64,000 bases of DNA from Buchnera aphidicola (Macrosiphum euphorbiae) (lineage in GTDB: Bacteria; Pseudomonadota; Gammaproteobacteria; Enterobacterales; Enterobacteriaceae), in the NCBI RefSeq assembly GCF_005237295.1, contig NZ_CP033006.1, positions 62,001 through 126,000 of the forward strand, read 5' to 3'. Position numbers and translations under genes: made by a program. Under the pieces are notes generated by a model, which worked only from the letters and a program-made list of their open reading frames with translations, made no database searches and was not told the origin of the DNA. Positions 45,057-55,918 of the stretch are shown here, in pieces (within the stretch, counting starts at the first letter, position 1; every line of letters starts with the position of its first letter).

Positions 45057-46159
45057 CAGACAATATTTTAAAATTAGCTAGAAATAATATACAAAAATTA
45101 ATACCTTATCAATCTGCTAGACGTATTGGAGGAGAACATGCAAATATATTATTAAATGCTAATGAATCACCTACATCTATTTTTTTTCAATCTAAAAAAA
45201 AATCATTTAATCGTTATCCAGAATGTCAACCGAATAATTTAATACTTTCTTATGCTAATTATGTTGATTTATCTTGTAATCAAATTTTAGTTACAAGAGG
45301 GGCTGATGAAGGAATTGAGTTATTAATTAAAGCTTTTTGTGAACCAGGGAAAGATGCAATAATTTATTGTCCTCCTACTTATGATATGTATCGAGTGAAC
45401 GCAAAAATAGCTGGTGTAGAAATAAAAGAAATTCCTACTATTAAAAATACTTGGCAATTAGATTTATTAAATATTAAATTGAATTTAAGTAGAGTAAAAT
45501 TAGTTTATATTTGCAATCCTAATAATCCCACTGGTAATATTATTTTAAAAAAAGACCTCATTTCTTTACTAAATATCACTTTAGGTCGATCTTTAGTTGT
45601 TATAGATGAGGCTTATATTGAATTTTCACCACAAGAAAGCATGACGAGTTATTTGAAAGAATATCCTAATTTAGTTATTCTACGAACATTATCTAAAGCT
45701 TTTGCTTTAGCTGGAATAAGATGTGGTTTTACTTTAGCAAAACAAGAAGTCATACAAATTTTAAATAAAGTTATTAGTCCTTATCCAATATCTGTACCTG
45801 TTTCTGATATAGCAATTCAATCTTTAGAAGTAAATTGTATTAAATTAATGCGAAATAGAGTGCTAGATTTAAATAATAATCGTATTTGGTTGATTAATCA
45901 ATTACAAAATTGTTCTTGTGTAGAAAAAGTATTTGAAAGTCATGCAAACTATTTATTAGTAAAGTTTTTCATGTTTGAAAAAGTTTTTTTAACTTTATGG
46001 AATAAAGGTATAATTTTAAGAAATCAAAATGAAAAAATTAATTTAAAAAAATGTATAAGAATTTCAATAGGAACATATTTAGAATCTTTACAATTAATTC
46101 AAGAGCTTAAAATTTTTTCTGAACAGAATATATTTCAAGGTGATATCAGTGAAAAATAA
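45053..46159 (+). CDS. hisC: Histidinol-phosphate aminotransferase HisC
   Basis: HisC is the PLP-dependent transaminase of histidine synthesis. The 368 residues compare with 356 in E. coli. The PLP lysine is K215 (RTLSKAFALAGIRCGF). Conserved LLNANESP, CNPNNPTGN and VIDEAYIEF segments are present. It overlaps hisD by 4 bases and hisB by about 11 bases, the compact arrangement of the enteric his operon. Confidence 0.98.
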   Translation: MTDNILKLARNNIQKLIPYQSARRIGGEHANILLNANESPTSIFFQSKKKSFNRYPECQPNNLILSYANYVDLSCNQILVTRGADEGIELLIKAFCEPGKDAIIYCPPTYDMYRVNAKIAGVEIKEIPTIKNTWQLDLLNIKLNLSRVKLVYICNPNNPTGNIILKKDLISLLNITLGRSLVVIDEAYIEFSPQESMTSYLKEYPNLVILRTLSKAFALAGIRCGFTLAKQEVIQILNKVISPYPISVPVSDIAIQSLEVNCIKLMRNRVLDLNNNRIWLINQLQNCSCVEKVFESHANYLLVKFFMFEKVFLTLWNKGIILRNQNEKINLKKCIRISIGTYLESLQLIQELKIFSEQNIFQGDISEK

Positions 46160-47210
46160 AATATTATTTATTGATCGAGATGGCACGTTGATTAACGAAC
46201 CAATTAATACTTATCAGGTTGATTCAATAGATAAATTAGTTTTTAAAAAAAATGTAATTTCTTCATTACGCAAATTAACAGGATTTGGTTATAAATTAAT
46301 TATGGTTACTAACCAAGATGGTCTTGGTACTAAAAATTTTCCTTTAAAAAATTTTAATACACCTCATTTTTTTATGTTGAACATTTTTCGTTCAGAAGGA
46401 GTAATATTTGATGATGTATTAATTTGCCCTCATTTTTTACATGATAATTGTGCATGTCGCAAACCCAAAATAGCAATGATAGAACCATGGTTAAATAAAA
46501 TAGATCGAAAAAGAAGCTATGTTATTGGCGATCGAAACACAGATATGGAATTATCAAAAAATCTTCAAATAAAAGGAATACATTATAAAGAAAACATATT
46601 TAATTGGGTAGATATCGAAAAATATATTATAAAATATAATAGATATTCTGAAATTTTTAGAAAAACAAAAGAAACTACAGTATGTGTTAAAGTTTGGTTG
46701 GATTTAGAAGAAGCAAGTAAAATAAATACTGGTATAAAATTTTTTGATCATATGTTGGAACAATTAGCAATCCACAGTGGAATTTGCATGAATATTTCTA
46801 CACAAGGCGATCTTTATGTTGATGATCATCACACAATAGAAGATACAGGCATTGTATTAGGAGAAGCATTGTTAGAATCTTTAGGGAAAAAAAATGGTTT
46901 ATGTAGATTTGGTTTTTACTTGCCTATGGATGAAAGTAAATCTAATTGCATTATCGATATATCAAATCGCCCATATTTAAATTTTAAAGCGAATTTTAAT
47001 TATAAAATGGTTGGTGATCTTAGCACTAATATGGTTGAACATTTTTTTTATTCTCTTTGCTATTCTATGAAGATTACGTTGCATTTATATGCTGAAGGAA
47101 AAAATGATCATCATTGTATTGAAAGTTTATTTAAAGTTTTTGGACGCGCATTACGTCAAGCTATTAAGATTGAAGGAAATATGTTACCAACTTCAAAAGG
47201 GATTTTATAA
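46149..47210 (+). CDS. hisB: Bifunctional HisB: histidinol-phosphatase and IGP dehydratase
   Basis: HisB combines a HAD-type histidinol-phosphatase (N-terminal) and imidazoleglycerol-phosphate dehydratase (C-terminal). I chose the GTG at 46149 ([14 protein letters not shown]) because AAGGTG lies six bases upstream; a GTG at 46140 is the alternative. This gives 353 residues against 355. Phosphatase aspartates D9 and D11 and the [15 protein letters not shown] zinc loop are present, as are the dehydratase motifs [14 protein letters not shown] and [11 protein letters not shown]. Both activities should be retained. The stop shares a base with hisH. Confidence 0.97.
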   Translation: MKNKILFIDRDGTLINEPINTYQVDSIDKLVFKKNVISSLRKLTGFGYKLIMVTNQDGLGTKNFPLKNFNTPHFFMLNIFRSEGVIFDDVLICPHFLHDNCACRKPKIAMIEPWLNKIDRKRSYVIGDRNTDMELSKNLQIKGIHYKENIFNWVDIEKYIIKYNRYSEIFRKTKETTVCVKVWLDLEEASKINTGIKFFDHMLEQLAIHSGICMNISTQGDLYVDDHHTIEDTGIVLGEALLESLGKKNGLCRFGFYLPMDESKSNCIIDISNRPYLNFKANFNYKMVGDLSTNMVEHFFYSLCYSMKITLHLYAEGKNDHHCIESLFKVFGRALRQAIKIEGNMLPTSKGIL

Positions 47211-47800
47211 TGAATATAGTAATAGTGGATACAGGTTGTGCTAATTTAAAATCAATAAAAGTTGCTATTAAAAAATTAGGTTATGACTCTATAATAACTT
47301 CTAATGCGTCTATAATTTTAGAATCTAAAAAAATTTTTTTACCGGGAGTAGGAACGGCTTCTGCAGTAATGAAAATTTTATCTGAAAAAAATATAATTAA
47401 TATTATTCAAGAATTTACACGGCCAATATTAGGCATATGTCTTGGAATGCAACTTTTGTGTAATTTTAGTGAAGAATGTAATGGTGTAAAAACAATTGGT
47501 ATTATTAAATCTTCTGTATTACGTTTAAGAACTAATAATTTGCCCTTACCTCATATTGGCTGGAATCAAATTACATTTCAAAAAGAACATGTTTTGTTTA
47601 AAAAAATACCTAATAATTCAAGATTTTATTTTGTTCATAGTTATATGGTTCCTATTAATAAATACACATTATCTACAACTAGTTATGGGGTTAATTTTAG
47701 TTCAGTCATACAAAAAAACAACTTTTTTGGTGTGCAATTTCATCCAGAAAAATCTGGGAATATAGGTTCCCAATTATTAAAAAATTTTTTGGAGATGTAA
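47210..47800 (+). CDS. hisH: Imidazole glycerol phosphate synthase glutaminase subunit HisH
   Basis: HisH releases ammonia from glutamine for HisF. The 196 residues equal E. coli. The class I amidotransferase nucleophile is Cys77 ([11 protein letters not shown]), and the His-Glu pair is in QFHPEKSG. The oxyanion-side PGVGTA segment is near 46. The ATG overlaps the hisB stop (TAATG). Confidence 0.98.
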   Translation: MNIVIVDTGCANLKSIKVAIKKLGYDSIITSNASIILESKKIFLPGVGTASAVMKILSEKNIINIIQEFTRPILGICLGMQLLCNFSEECNGVKTIGIIKSSVLRLRTNNLPLPHIGWNQITFQKEHVLFKKIPNNSRFYFVHSYMVPINKYTLSTTSYGVNFSSVIQKNNFFGVQFHPEKSGNIGSQLLKNFLEM

Positions 47801-47804
47801 TTTA

Positions 47805-48542
47805 ATGATTATTCCTGCATTTGACTTGATCGATGGTAGAGCAGTACGTTTATATCAAGGTGATTATTTAAATAAAAAAAATTACGATATAAATTTGCCT
47901 TGTTGTCTAGAAGAATATAAATCAAAAGGAATTAAAATTATTCACTTAGTAGATTTAGATGGGGCAAAAAATAGCGAAAATAGGCAAATAGAATTATTTG
48001 AGAAGATATTATCTAATACTACTGTTTCTATACAAATAGGTGGTGGAATAAGAACTACAAAAGATATTAGTACGCTTCTTGATTTAGGAGTTAAAAGAGT
48101 AGTAATTGGTTCTTCTGTAATACATAATAAAAATAAAGTAAAAAAATGGTTAAAAATGTATGGTTCAGAATCAATTGTTTTAGCACTAGACATAAAAATT
48201 AATAATAATAAAAAAGAAATATACATCGATGGCTGGCAAAAAAGAACTAATTTTATTCTTGAGGAAATTATTGAATACTTTTTACCAAGTGGATTAAAAC
48301 ATATATTATGTACAGATATATCTAAAGATGGAACACTATTAGGACCAAATTTTAATTTATATAAAGAAATCACTAATTCTTTTAAAAGTATACATTTTCA
48401 GGCATCTGGAGGAATTGCAACATTAAAAGATATTATTTCTTTGAAGAAAACTGGGATTAAAAGCGTGATTATTGGTCGCAGTTTATTGGAAAAAAAATTT
48501 ACGATAGAAGAGGCTTTTAAATGCTGGCAAAGCGAATCATAG
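47805..48542 (+). CDS. hisA: ProFAR isomerase HisA
   Basis: HisA isomerises the aminoaldose ProFAR to the aminoketose PRFAR on a TIM barrel. The 245 residues equal E. coli. The catalytic aspartates lie in [10 protein letters not shown] (D8 by this numbering) and VLALDIKI, and phosphate loops QIGGGIRT and [11 protein letters not shown] are intact. It overlaps hisF by 22 bases. Confidence 0.98.
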   Translation: MIIPAFDLIDGRAVRLYQGDYLNKKNYDINLPCCLEEYKSKGIKIIHLVDLDGAKNSENRQIELFEKILSNTTVSIQIGGGIRTTKDISTLLDLGVKRVVIGSSVIHNKNKVKKWLKMYGSESIVLALDIKINNNKKEIYIDGWQKRTNFILEEIIEYFLPSGLKHILCTDISKDGTLLGPNFNLYKEITNSFKSIHFQASGGIATLKDIISLKKTGIKSVIIGRSLLEKKFTIEEAFKCWQSES

Positions 48543-49297
48543 CATGTCTTGATGTTAATAACGGAGTAGTGGTAAAAGGAATTAAATTTCAAAATCATAA
48601 AATTGTAGGCAATATTGTACCATTAGCTAAACGTTATGCTGAAGAAGGTATAGATGAATTAGTATTTTATGATATCACCGCTTCAACAAAAAATAAATTA
48701 GTCGATAAGAGTTGGATAGAAAAGATTGCTGAAGTAATAAATATTCCATTTTGTGTTGCCGGAGGCATTAAAAGTGTAGAAGATGCAAAAAGTATTTTAT
48801 CCAGTGGTGCAGATAAAATATCAATTAATTCTTCAGCATTAATAGACCCTAATTTAATTACTAAAATTTCAGAACGTTTTGGTGTACAGTGTATGGTTGT
48901 TGGAATTGATTCTTTTTTTGATAAAGTCCAAAATTCTTATATGGTACAACAATATACAGGGGATTTTAGTAAAACTTATCAAACTTGTTGGAAAACATCT
49001 GACTGGGTAAAAAAAGTTCAAGAAAAAGGTGCTGGTGAAATCGTTTTAAATATGATGAATCAAGATGGATTACAACAAGGATATAATCTTTTACATCTAA
49101 GTGAAATAAGAGAAATATGTAAAGTTCCTCTAATTGCATCAGGTGGGGCAGGGAACATGAATCATTTCTATGAAGCATTGCATTATTCTAATGTAGATGG
49201 AGTATTAGCAGCATCTGTTTTTCATACAAATAAAGTAGATATAAGAACTTTAAAAAATTTTTTAGCAACAAAAGGAATGGAGATTAGAGTATGTTAA
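48521..49297 (+). CDS. hisF: Imidazole glycerol phosphate synthase cyclase subunit HisF
   Basis: HisF cyclises PRFAR with ammonia from HisH, giving imidazole glycerol phosphate and AICAR. The 258 residues equal E. coli, and sequence identity is high. Catalytic D11 (ACLDVNNG) and D130 (VVGIDSFFD) are present, together with phosphate loops CVAGGIKS and IASGGAGNM. It starts inside hisA and overlaps hisI by 7 bases. Confidence 0.99.
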   Translation: MLAKRIIACLDVNNGVVVKGIKFQNHKIVGNIVPLAKRYAEEGIDELVFYDITASTKNKLVDKSWIEKIAEVINIPFCVAGGIKSVEDAKSILSSGADKISINSSALIDPNLITKISERFGVQCMVVGIDSFFDKVQNSYMVQQYTGDFSKTYQTCWKTSDWVKKVQEKGAGEIVLNMMNQDGLQQGYNLLHLSEIREICKVPLIASGGAGNMNHFYEALHYSNVDGVLAASVFHTNKVDIRTLKNFLATKGMEIRVC

Positions 49298-49923
49298 AAA
49301 AAGATGATTTCTTAAATCTCAATTGGGAAAAAACTAATGGTATGATTCCTACAATCATACAAGATTATTCTTCGAATAAGGTTTTAATGCATGGATATAT
49401 GAATAAAGAAGCTTTATTAAAAACTCAAAAAGATGGTTTAGTAACATTTTATTCTCGTACTAAGAATTGTTTATGGACTAAAGGAGAAACATCAGGAAAT
49501 TATTTAAAAGTAATTGAAATTAGCACGGATTGTGATCATGATACATTATTGATTTTAGTTAGATCTCAAGGAAAAACATGTCATTTAGGCAATACAAGTT
49601 GTTTTTTTTTAAAAAAATACAATATAAATTTTTTATTAGAATTAGAAAAAATTGTAGAAAATAGAAAAAATAAATTTTCATGTAATTCGTATACATCTAG
49701 TTTGTATAAATTAGGGACAAGTCGTATAGCACAAAAAGTAGGCGAAGAAGCTATAGAAACAATAATAGCAGCTATGAAGAAAGATTCAAAGGAACTGATC
49801 AATGAATCTTCAGATCTTATTTATCATTTAATTGTATTATTACATGATCAGGGTTTAAATTTAAGTTTAGTTTTCGACAATTTAAAAAAAAGAAGAAAAA
49901 AAGAGTTGACTACTAATTCCTAG
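49291..49923 (+). CDS. hisI: Bifunctional HisI: PR-AMP cyclohydrolase and PR-ATP pyrophosphatase
   Basis: HisI carries the second and third steps of histidine synthesis. The 210 residues compare with 203 in E. coli. The N-terminal cyclohydrolase has [32 protein letters not shown] and the cysteine TCHLGNTSC. The C-terminal pyrophosphatase has [13 protein letters not shown] and [13 protein letters not shown]. It is the last gene of the operon. The 365 bases before gnd contain no other gene that I can see and no clear terminator. Confidence 0.98.
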   Translation: MLKKDDFLNLNWEKTNGMIPTIIQDYSSNKVLMHGYMNKEALLKTQKDGLVTFYSRTKNCLWTKGETSGNYLKVIEISTDCDHDTLLILVRSQGKTCHLGNTSCFFLKKYNINFLLELEKIVENRKNKFSCNSYTSSLYKLGTSRIAQKVGEEAIETIIAAMKKDSKELINESSDLIYHLIVLLHDQGLNLSLVFDNLKKRRKKELTTNS

Positions 49924-50288
49924 AGAATTAATTATGTTATCTTAAAAAAAAATAATATAATATATTTATAATTTTTCAATCTCAAAATAAATTCCAATAA
50001 TATAAAACATATATATGTTTATATGATTATATGTAAAAATCTCCATTTTTAAAAAAAATTATTAATTACTAATACAAGTAAATCTTTTTTTGTTTAACAA
50101 TCAAAAGTCAATAGAATTTTTTTCTATATTTTAAATCAATAGAAATGCTTTTTTAATATTTTATTTTAGATCAATGAAAAATTGAAAATTTTTGTAATAT
50201 CATTTATTGTGTAAGAATTGAAATAAAATTTAATAATCTTCAAAATAATTATTAAGTGTTTTTCAGCATATTTTAATTGGAGAAAAAA

Positions 50289-51695
50289 ATGTCACAACAA
50301 CAAATTGGGGTTGTAGGAATGGCGGTAATGGGGCGAAATTTAGCGTTAAATATTGAGAGTAAAAATTATAGTGTATCTATATTTAATAGAACAAGTTCAA
50401 TAACAGAAGAAGTAATTAAGAAAAACAAAAAGAAAAATCTTTTTCCATATTTTTCTATTAAAGATTTTATTAATTCACTTATAAAACCTAGATGTATTTT
50501 ATTAATGGTTCAATCCGGAAAAGCTACTGATGAAACTATTAATCTGATTACGCCTTATTTAGAAAAAGAAGATATATTAATTGATGCTGGTAATACTTTT
50601 TATAAAGACACGATTCGAAGAAGTAAAGAACTATCTAAATACGGCATTAATTTCATTGGTATGGGAGTATCTGGAGGTGAATTAGGAGCATTAAATGGTC
50701 CATCTATTATGCCAGGAGGACAAAAAGAAGCATATGAACTCGTACTGCCTATGTTAAAAAAAATATCTGCAAAATTCAAAGATGAGTCATGTGTGAGCTA
50801 TATTGGTCCAAATGGTGCAGGTCATTATGTAAAAATGGTGCATAATGGTATTGAATATGGTGATATGCAATTAATATCAGAATCATATTTTTTATTAAAA
50901 AATTTATTGAATATGAGTAATAAAGAATTATCATCTACATTTTCTGAATGGAATAAAGGTGAATTAAATAGTTATTTAATTGAAATAACAAAAAATATTT
51001 TTATTGAAAAAGATAAAGATGGTAAATATTTAATAGATTGTATTTTAGATGTAGCAGAAGATAAAGGCACAGGTAAATGGATTAGTAAAAATGCCTTAGA
51101 GCTTCGAGAACCTCTCTCATTAATTACTGAATCTGTTTTTTCACGTTATTTGTCTTCTTTAAAAAAACAACGTATGATTGCATCAAAAATATTAAAAGGA
51201 CCTAATATAAAAATATCTATTAAAAATAAAAGTGGTTTTATTGAAGAAGTTAGACAAGCCTTGTATTTAGGAAAAATAATTTCTTATGCTCAAGGTTTTT
51301 CTCAACTAAAAAGAGCTTCAGAAAAATATCATTGGAATTTAAAATACGGAGAAATTGCTAAAATTTTTAGATCTGGATGTATTATACGAGCAAATTTTTT
51401 AGAAAAAATAACAGAAGAATATTCCGAAAATGGAAATATAATTAATTTGTTATTAACACCTTACTTTTCAAAAATAGCTAATGAATACGAAAGATCATTA
51501 CGAAGTATTGTTACTTATGCGATAAAATATGGTATTTCTGTACCAACTTTTTCTGCAGCAATATCTTATTATGATAGTTATAGAACATTACATTCGCCAG
51601 CTAATCTTATTCAGGCTCAAAGAGATTATTTTGGTTCACATACTTATCAAAGAACAGATAAGACTGGTTACTTTCATACACATTGGTCTCAATAA
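50289..51695 (+). CDS. gnd: 6-phosphogluconate dehydrogenase
   Basis: Gnd oxidises 6-phosphogluconate to ribulose 5-phosphate and makes NADPH. The ATG at 50289 ([10 protein letters not shown]) with GGAG upstream gives 468 residues, the E. coli length; a TTG at 50277 is rejected. The Rossmann motif [14 protein letters not shown], the substrate motif MPGGQKEAY, catalytic [19 protein letters not shown] and the C-terminal [13 protein letters not shown] are conserved. Near the his operon in enterics as well. Confidence 0.98.
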   Translation: MSQQQIGVVGMAVMGRNLALNIESKNYSVSIFNRTSSITEEVIKKNKKKNLFPYFSIKDFINSLIKPRCILLMVQSGKATDETINLITPYLEKEDILIDAGNTFYKDTIRRSKELSKYGINFIGMGVSGGELGALNGPSIMPGGQKEAYELVLPMLKKISAKFKDESCVSYIGPNGAGHYVKMVHNGIEYGDMQLISESYFLLKNLLNMSNKELSSTFSEWNKGELNSYLIEITKNIFIEKDKDGKYLIDCILDVAEDKGTGKWISKNALELREPLSLITESVFSRYLSSLKKQRMIASKILKGPNIKISIKNKSGFIEEVRQALYLGKIISYAQGFSQLKRASEKYHWNLKYGEIAKIFRSGCIIRANFLEKITEEYSENGNIINLLLTPYFSKIANEYERSLRSIVTYAIKYGISVPTFSAAISYYDSYRTLHSPANLIQAQRDYFGSHTYQRTDKTGYFHTHWSQ

Positions 51696-51901
51696 AAAAC
51701 AATGTTAGAATATGCAATATTTATATATAAAAATCATATTTCTTAATATGATCACTATCTCTTATGATGAAAAATTACAATAGCAGAAGATGTTAAATAG
51801 TATCTCTGCTATAAAAATCTATCTGTTTCTTAATAATATATTTTGTATTTATTTCATCACATACGATATTAAGATATTTCAATTATATTATAGGAATAAA
51901 A

Positions 51902-52483
51902 ATGCGTTTATGTGATAAAGATATTGAAGAATGGTTAGAAAGAAAAGAATTGATTATAGAACCTTATCCTGAAAAAAAATTAATTAATGGAATTACTGTT
52001 GATATACATCTTAGTAATAAATTTCGTTTTTTTTACGAGCATACTAGCTCTTGTATTGATTTAAGTAGTTCTAAAATAAATAGAACATCAAAATTATCAG
52101 GAATTATAAGTAATGAAATAATTTTTTCTAAAGAAAAACCATGCTTTTTACAACCGGGTTGTTTAATTTTATCGTCTACTTTTGAAAATATTACAATTCC
52201 AAATAATTTAGTTGGTTGGTTAGATGGACGTTCTTCTTTAGCTCGTCTAGGATTAATGATTCATGCTACTGCACATCGTATTGATCCAGGCTGGAAGGGT
52301 AATATTGTTTTAGAAATGTTTAATGCAGGAAAATTAACTTTGGCATTACATCCTAAAATGAAGATTGCAGCTCTTAGTTTTGAAGTTTTATCTCAATCAG
52401 TTTTACGTCCTTATAATTTAAGACAAGAAGCTAAATATAAAATTCAAAATGGAGTAGTACCTAGCCGTATTAATGAGGAATAG
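51902..52483 (+). CDS. dcd: dCTP deaminase
   Basis: Dcd converts dCTP to dUTP, the main route to thymidine nucleotides. The 193 residues equal E. coli. It keeps MRLCDKDIEEWL at the start and the active-site stretch GRSSLARLGL followed by ATAHRIDPGWKG. The C-terminus VPSRINEE matches the family. The 206 bases upstream hold nothing that I recognise beyond likely promoter sequence. Confidence 0.98.
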   Translation: MRLCDKDIEEWLERKELIIEPYPEKKLINGITVDIHLSNKFRFFYEHTSSCIDLSSSKINRTSKLSGIISNEIIFSKEKPCFLQPGCLILSSTFENITIPNNLVGWLDGRSSLARLGLMIHATAHRIDPGWKGNIVLEMFNAGKLTLALHPKMKIAALSFEVLSQSVLRPYNLRQEAKYKIQNGVVPSRINEE

Positions 52484-52626
52484 ATTTCTAAAGAAGATAT
52501 TTTTTATATTCTAATTTTTCAAATGTCTTATAAATTTATTATTAATAAAAACTATTTCAATAAATAATGGTTTATGATTAATTCTATTTTCCATATCATT
52601 TTTTTTATTTTAAAAAATATAATATT

Positions 52627-54270
52627 ATGTCAAATGTACTTAGAAAAATTTTAGTTACCTGTGCTTTACCTTATGCAAATGGTTCTATTCATATTGGTCA
52701 TATGTTAGAACACATTCAAGCAGATATATGGGTGCGTTATCATAGAATGCGTGGTCATGAAGTATGGTTTGTTTCTGCTGATGATGCTCATGGTACTGCT
52801 ATAATGTTAAAATCTGAAGATTTAGGGATATCTTCAAATCAATTAATTAAAAATATTAGAAAAGAACATCAAATAGATTTTTTGAACTTTAAGATTTCAC
52901 ATGATAATTATTATTCAACTCATAGTTTAGAAAATTTATATTTATTAAGAAAGATTTTCAGATGTTTAAATGAAAAAGGTTTAATTAAAGAAAAAAATAT
53001 TTCTCAATTATATGATGATGTAAAAAAAATTTTTCTTCCAGATCGTTTTATAAAAGGTATATGTCCAATTTGCAAATCAAAAAACCAATATGGTGATAAT
53101 TGTGAAATATGTAGTTCGACTTATGAAGCTACTGATTTAATTGATCCAATATCTGTTCTTTCAGGTAAAAAACCTATTTTAAAAAATACAAAACATTTAT
53201 ATTTTGATTTGCCTTTTTTTAGTAAAATGCTAGAAAATTGGATACATTCAGGTGTTTTAGAAAATTCAGTTATTAAGAAGACAGAAGAATGGTTCAAAGT
53301 AGGTTTAAAATCATGGGGTATTTCTCGAGATGCACCTTATTTTGGATTTAAAATTCCTAAATATCCTAATAAATATTTTTATGTTTGGCTTGATGCTCCT
53401 ATTGGTTATATAAGTGCATTTAAAAATCTTTGTTTTAAAAATAAAGAGTTAAACTTTAATGAATTTTGGAATGAAAAATCCAATTATGAATTGTATCATT
53501 TTATTGGTAAAGATATTATTTATTTTCATACTTTGTTTTGGCCTGCAATATTGGAAGCCATTTCCTTTAGAAAACCTAGTGGAATTTTTGTTCATGGTTA
53601 TCTTACTATGAATGGATTAAAATTATCAAAATCACGAGGTGCTTTAATTAAAGCTAGCGATTGGATTAAATGTTTTGATTCAGATAGTTTGCGTTATTAT
53701 TATGCAAGTAAGTTATCTAATAAAATTCATGATATTGAAATTAATTTAGAAGATTTTGTTCATAAAATAAATAATGATATTGTTAATAAATTAGTTAATT
53801 TAGCATCAAGAAATGCTAGTTTCATTAATAAATATTTTAATGGATATCTATCGAGTACAATAAGTGATATTAAATTATATGAATATTTTGTTGATGTCAG
53901 TAGTAATATTGAAAATTTTCTAGAAAATCGTGAATTTAGTCGTGTTGTAAGAGAGTCCATGAGATTGCTAGATATAGCTAATCAATATATTAATGAAAAA
54001 AAACCATGGAATATTGAAAGAACAGAAATAAATATTCTAGAATTACAAAAAATTTGCACAATGGGTATTAATTTATTTAGAATTGTTATGATTTTCTTAA
54101 AACCAATCATGCCTGATTTAGCAATTAAAACAGAATCTTTTTTAATTGCAAAATTGACTTGGAATAGCATCAAAGAACCATTATTATCTCACCAAATAAA
54201 TCAATTTATCCCATTATACACTAGAATTAGTGTAAAAAAAATTTTTGAATTAATTGATCTGTGTAGATAG
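52627..54270 (+). CDS. metG: Methionyl-tRNA synthetase without C-terminal dimer domain
   Basis: MetG charges initiator and elongator tRNA-Met. The class I signatures are ALPYANGSIHIGHML (HIGH at 22-25) and LKLSKSRGALI, and the zinc knuckles CPIC and CEIC are present. The anticodon-binding region keeps YINEKKPWN. E. coli MetG has 677 residues with a C-terminal tRNA-binding/dimerisation domain; this protein ends at residue 547, removing exactly that domain. Truncated E. coli MetRS of similar size is known to be an active monomer. It converges with tilS. Confidence 0.98.
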   Translation: MSNVLRKILVTCALPYANGSIHIGHMLEHIQADIWVRYHRMRGHEVWFVSADDAHGTAIMLKSEDLGISSNQLIKNIRKEHQIDFLNFKISHDNYYSTHSLENLYLLRKIFRCLNEKGLIKEKNISQLYDDVKKIFLPDRFIKGICPICKSKNQYGDNCEICSSTYEATDLIDPISVLSGKKPILKNTKHLYFDLPFFSKMLENWIHSGVLENSVIKKTEEWFKVGLKSWGISRDAPYFGFKIPKYPNKYFYVWLDAPIGYISAFKNLCFKNKELNFNEFWNEKSNYELYHFIGKDIIYFHTLFWPAILEAISFRKPSGIFVHGYLTMNGLKLSKSRGALIKASDWIKCFDSDSLRYYYASKLSNKIHDIEINLEDFVHKINNDIVNKLVNLASRNASFINKYFNGYLSSTISDIKLYEYFVDVSSNIENFLENREFSRVVRESMRLLDIANQYINEKKPWNIERTEINILELQKICTMGINLFRIVMIFLKPIMPDLAIKTESFLIAKLTWNSIKEPLLSHQINQFIPLYTRISVKKIFELIDLCR

Positions 54271-54321
54271 AAATAAATTTATTTTGAAAATATACAAGAA
54301 ATTACACTCAATAAAAGTGTA

Positions 54322-55644
54322 CTAATAAAATGAAAAAAAATCATTATGATTTGATTTTAAATCATTTTTCCAAGATACTGTCCAAGCATTTCTATACTGA
54401 TTTTTTATATTAACAACAAATAATCCTAGAGCGCTGATTAAATTATTGTTATAAAATAAAAGTGGAATTTGATTTCTTAACCAAGGAGGAATATTTTTTT
54501 CTTGCCAAATTTTTTTTATTTTTCTTTTTTTATTCCTCCCTAAAATTAGCACATTTCCTTCGTATTGAAAACGAATGTTAACTAATTCATTGTTTTTAGG
54601 TGCTGGAAGTGTCATGCCATTATTATTTTTTATTAAATATCCTAAATTATTTGGAAGTGTTAGTTTTTCGTTTTTTTTATGCCAAAATAATAAAATACTT
54701 TTAATATCAGGTTGTGTTTTTATAAAGTGTAATGATTTTTTATAACGCCTTATTTCATATTTTTTTAAACTTACTTTAGGATTTGCATCTATTCGACTAA
54801 AAATTATTTGATGATAAATACATTGAATATTTTTGTAAGAAGGTATTTTTATTTTTTTTAATGAAAGCCAATATCTAATTAACGCTGTACACATTTCTTT
54901 TTTCATATTTTTAAAATTTTCAATATTTAAAGAATCATCATATTGTATAAAATGATAAATTTTTTTATGAAGAAAGTAATTTAGCAACATAGTTTCTTTT
55001 TGACATATATTCGTTGTACGAAAACAATTTTTTAAAAAATAAGGCCATCTTTTTTCTAGTATAGGAATAATTTTATTTCGTATAAAATTACGATCATAAT
55101 CAATGTTTAAATTACTAAAATCTTCAATCCATTGTAAATTTTTTTTTATTGCCCATAGTTTTAGTTCTTTTTTTGTTTTTTTTAGAAAGGGTCGAATTAT
55201 TTTTTTGGTTCCAAATAAAGTCTCAAAAGACATGCTAGAAAGTCCCGTAGGACCGCTTCCTCTTTTCAAGGATAAAATAAATGTTTCACATTGATCATTC
55301 ATATGATGACCAGTAAGCAGTATTTCGTTGGGAAGTAAATGATTGTATATAATGTTATATCGCTTTATTCTTAATGTTTCTTCAATATTTTTTGTATTTT
55401 TTTTAATATTAATATTTTCAATAATTAAAGGTATGTAATTTACATGACAAATTTTTTTACAATGTTCTGTCCATTTTTTTGAAAGTGAAGTAAGATTATG
55501 ATTGATATGAATGGCACGTATTTTTATATAGTATTTCTTTTTTATTTCTAGTAATTGATAAAGTAAAACTGTGGAATCTAATCCGCCACTAAAAGCTATT
55601 AAAAACGATTTATTGTTATATTTCCTAATAGTTTTTTCGATCAA
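54322..55644 (-). CDS. tilS: tRNA(Ile)-lysidine synthase TilS
   Basis: TilS converts C34 of tRNA-Ile(CAU) to lysidine so that it reads AUA. The PP-loop motif FSGGLDSTVLLYQL is near the start, followed by HINHNLT, TGHHMNDQCETF, LKRGSGPTGLSSM and a C-terminal domain with GRNKKRKIKKIWQ and PPWLRNQIPLL. Reading back to an ATG at 55713 would place the start inside the tRNA-Val gene, so I chose a TTG at 55644, 9 bases after an AGG; this gives 440 residues (E. coli 432). It is probably expressed from the tRNA-Val transcript. AUA is a common codon in such AT-rich genes. Confidence 0.93.
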   Translation of the reverse strand: MIEKTIRKYNNKSFLIAFSGGLDSTVLLYQLLEIKKKYYIKIRAIHINHNLTSLSKKWTEHCKKICHVNYIPLIIENINIKKNTKNIEETLRIKRYNIIYNHLLPNEILLTGHHMNDQCETFILSLKRGSGPTGLSSMSFETLFGTKKIIRPFLKKTKKELKLWAIKKNLQWIEDFSNLNIDYDRNFIRNKIIPILEKRWPYFLKNCFRTTNICQKETMLLNYFLHKKIYHFIQYDDSLNIENFKNMKKEMCTALIRYWLSLKKIKIPSYKNIQCIYHQIIFSRIDANPKVSLKKYEIRRYKKSLHFIKTQPDIKSILLFWHKKNEKLTLPNNLGYLIKNNNGMTLPAPKNNELVNIRFQYEGNVLILGRNKKRKIKKIWQEKNIPPWLRNQIPLLFYNNNLISALGLFVVNIKNQYRNAWTVSWKNDLKSNHNDFFSFY

Positions 55645-55676
55645 ATAAAAATTACCTATAAATTTATATTTTTTAA

Positions 55677-55750
55677 TACGTTCGAGTGGACTTGAACCAC
55701 CAACTTCTACCATGTCATGGTAGTGCTCTAACCAATTGAGCTACGAACGT
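55677..55750 (-). tRNA. tRNA-Val (anticodon GAC)
   Basis: A 74-base cloverleaf has acceptor ACGTTCG/CGAACGT, D-arm GCTC/GAGC, anticodon stem CTACC/GGTAG, loop ATGACAT with anticodon GAC, and T-arm GGTGG TTCAAGT CCACT. It resembles E. coli tRNA-Val2. The loop contains CAT, which can mislead to a Met call, but the 7-base loop geometry places GAC at 34-36. CCA is not encoded. The first pair is A-U rather than the G-C of E. coli. tilS begins about 33 bases downstream. Confidence 0.95.
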
Positions 55751-55918
55751 AAATATTAAAAAATTTTTTAATATTCTTACGATTTAAATTATATATTATT
55801 ATTAATCCAATATACAAATACTTTTTATAAAAGATTGGAGATTTATAAAAAATATTTTATTTTTTATATAATTAATATTTGTAAAATAAATTTAAAATTA
55901 TTATTTTAAGGAAATATT

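Noticed and set aside
47942-48373. 143-codon open frame opposite hisA
   Set aside because: Shadow frame; hisA on the other strand is complete and conserved.
49924-50288. Small gene or regulatory RNA between hisI and gnd
   Set aside because: Only AT-rich sequence with short palindromes; no open frame, ribosome site or recognisable fold.
55677-55750. tRNA-Met call suggested by CAT in the anticodon loop
   Set aside because: With a 5-bp anticodon stem CTACC/GGTAG the loop is ATGACAT, so positions 34-36 are GAC and the body matches tRNA-Val.
55752-55775. 24-base A/T palindrome upstream of tRNA-Val(GAC)
   Set aside because: Composed only of A and T, so it is likely by chance in this composition; no T-run or neighbouring gene end to support a terminator.
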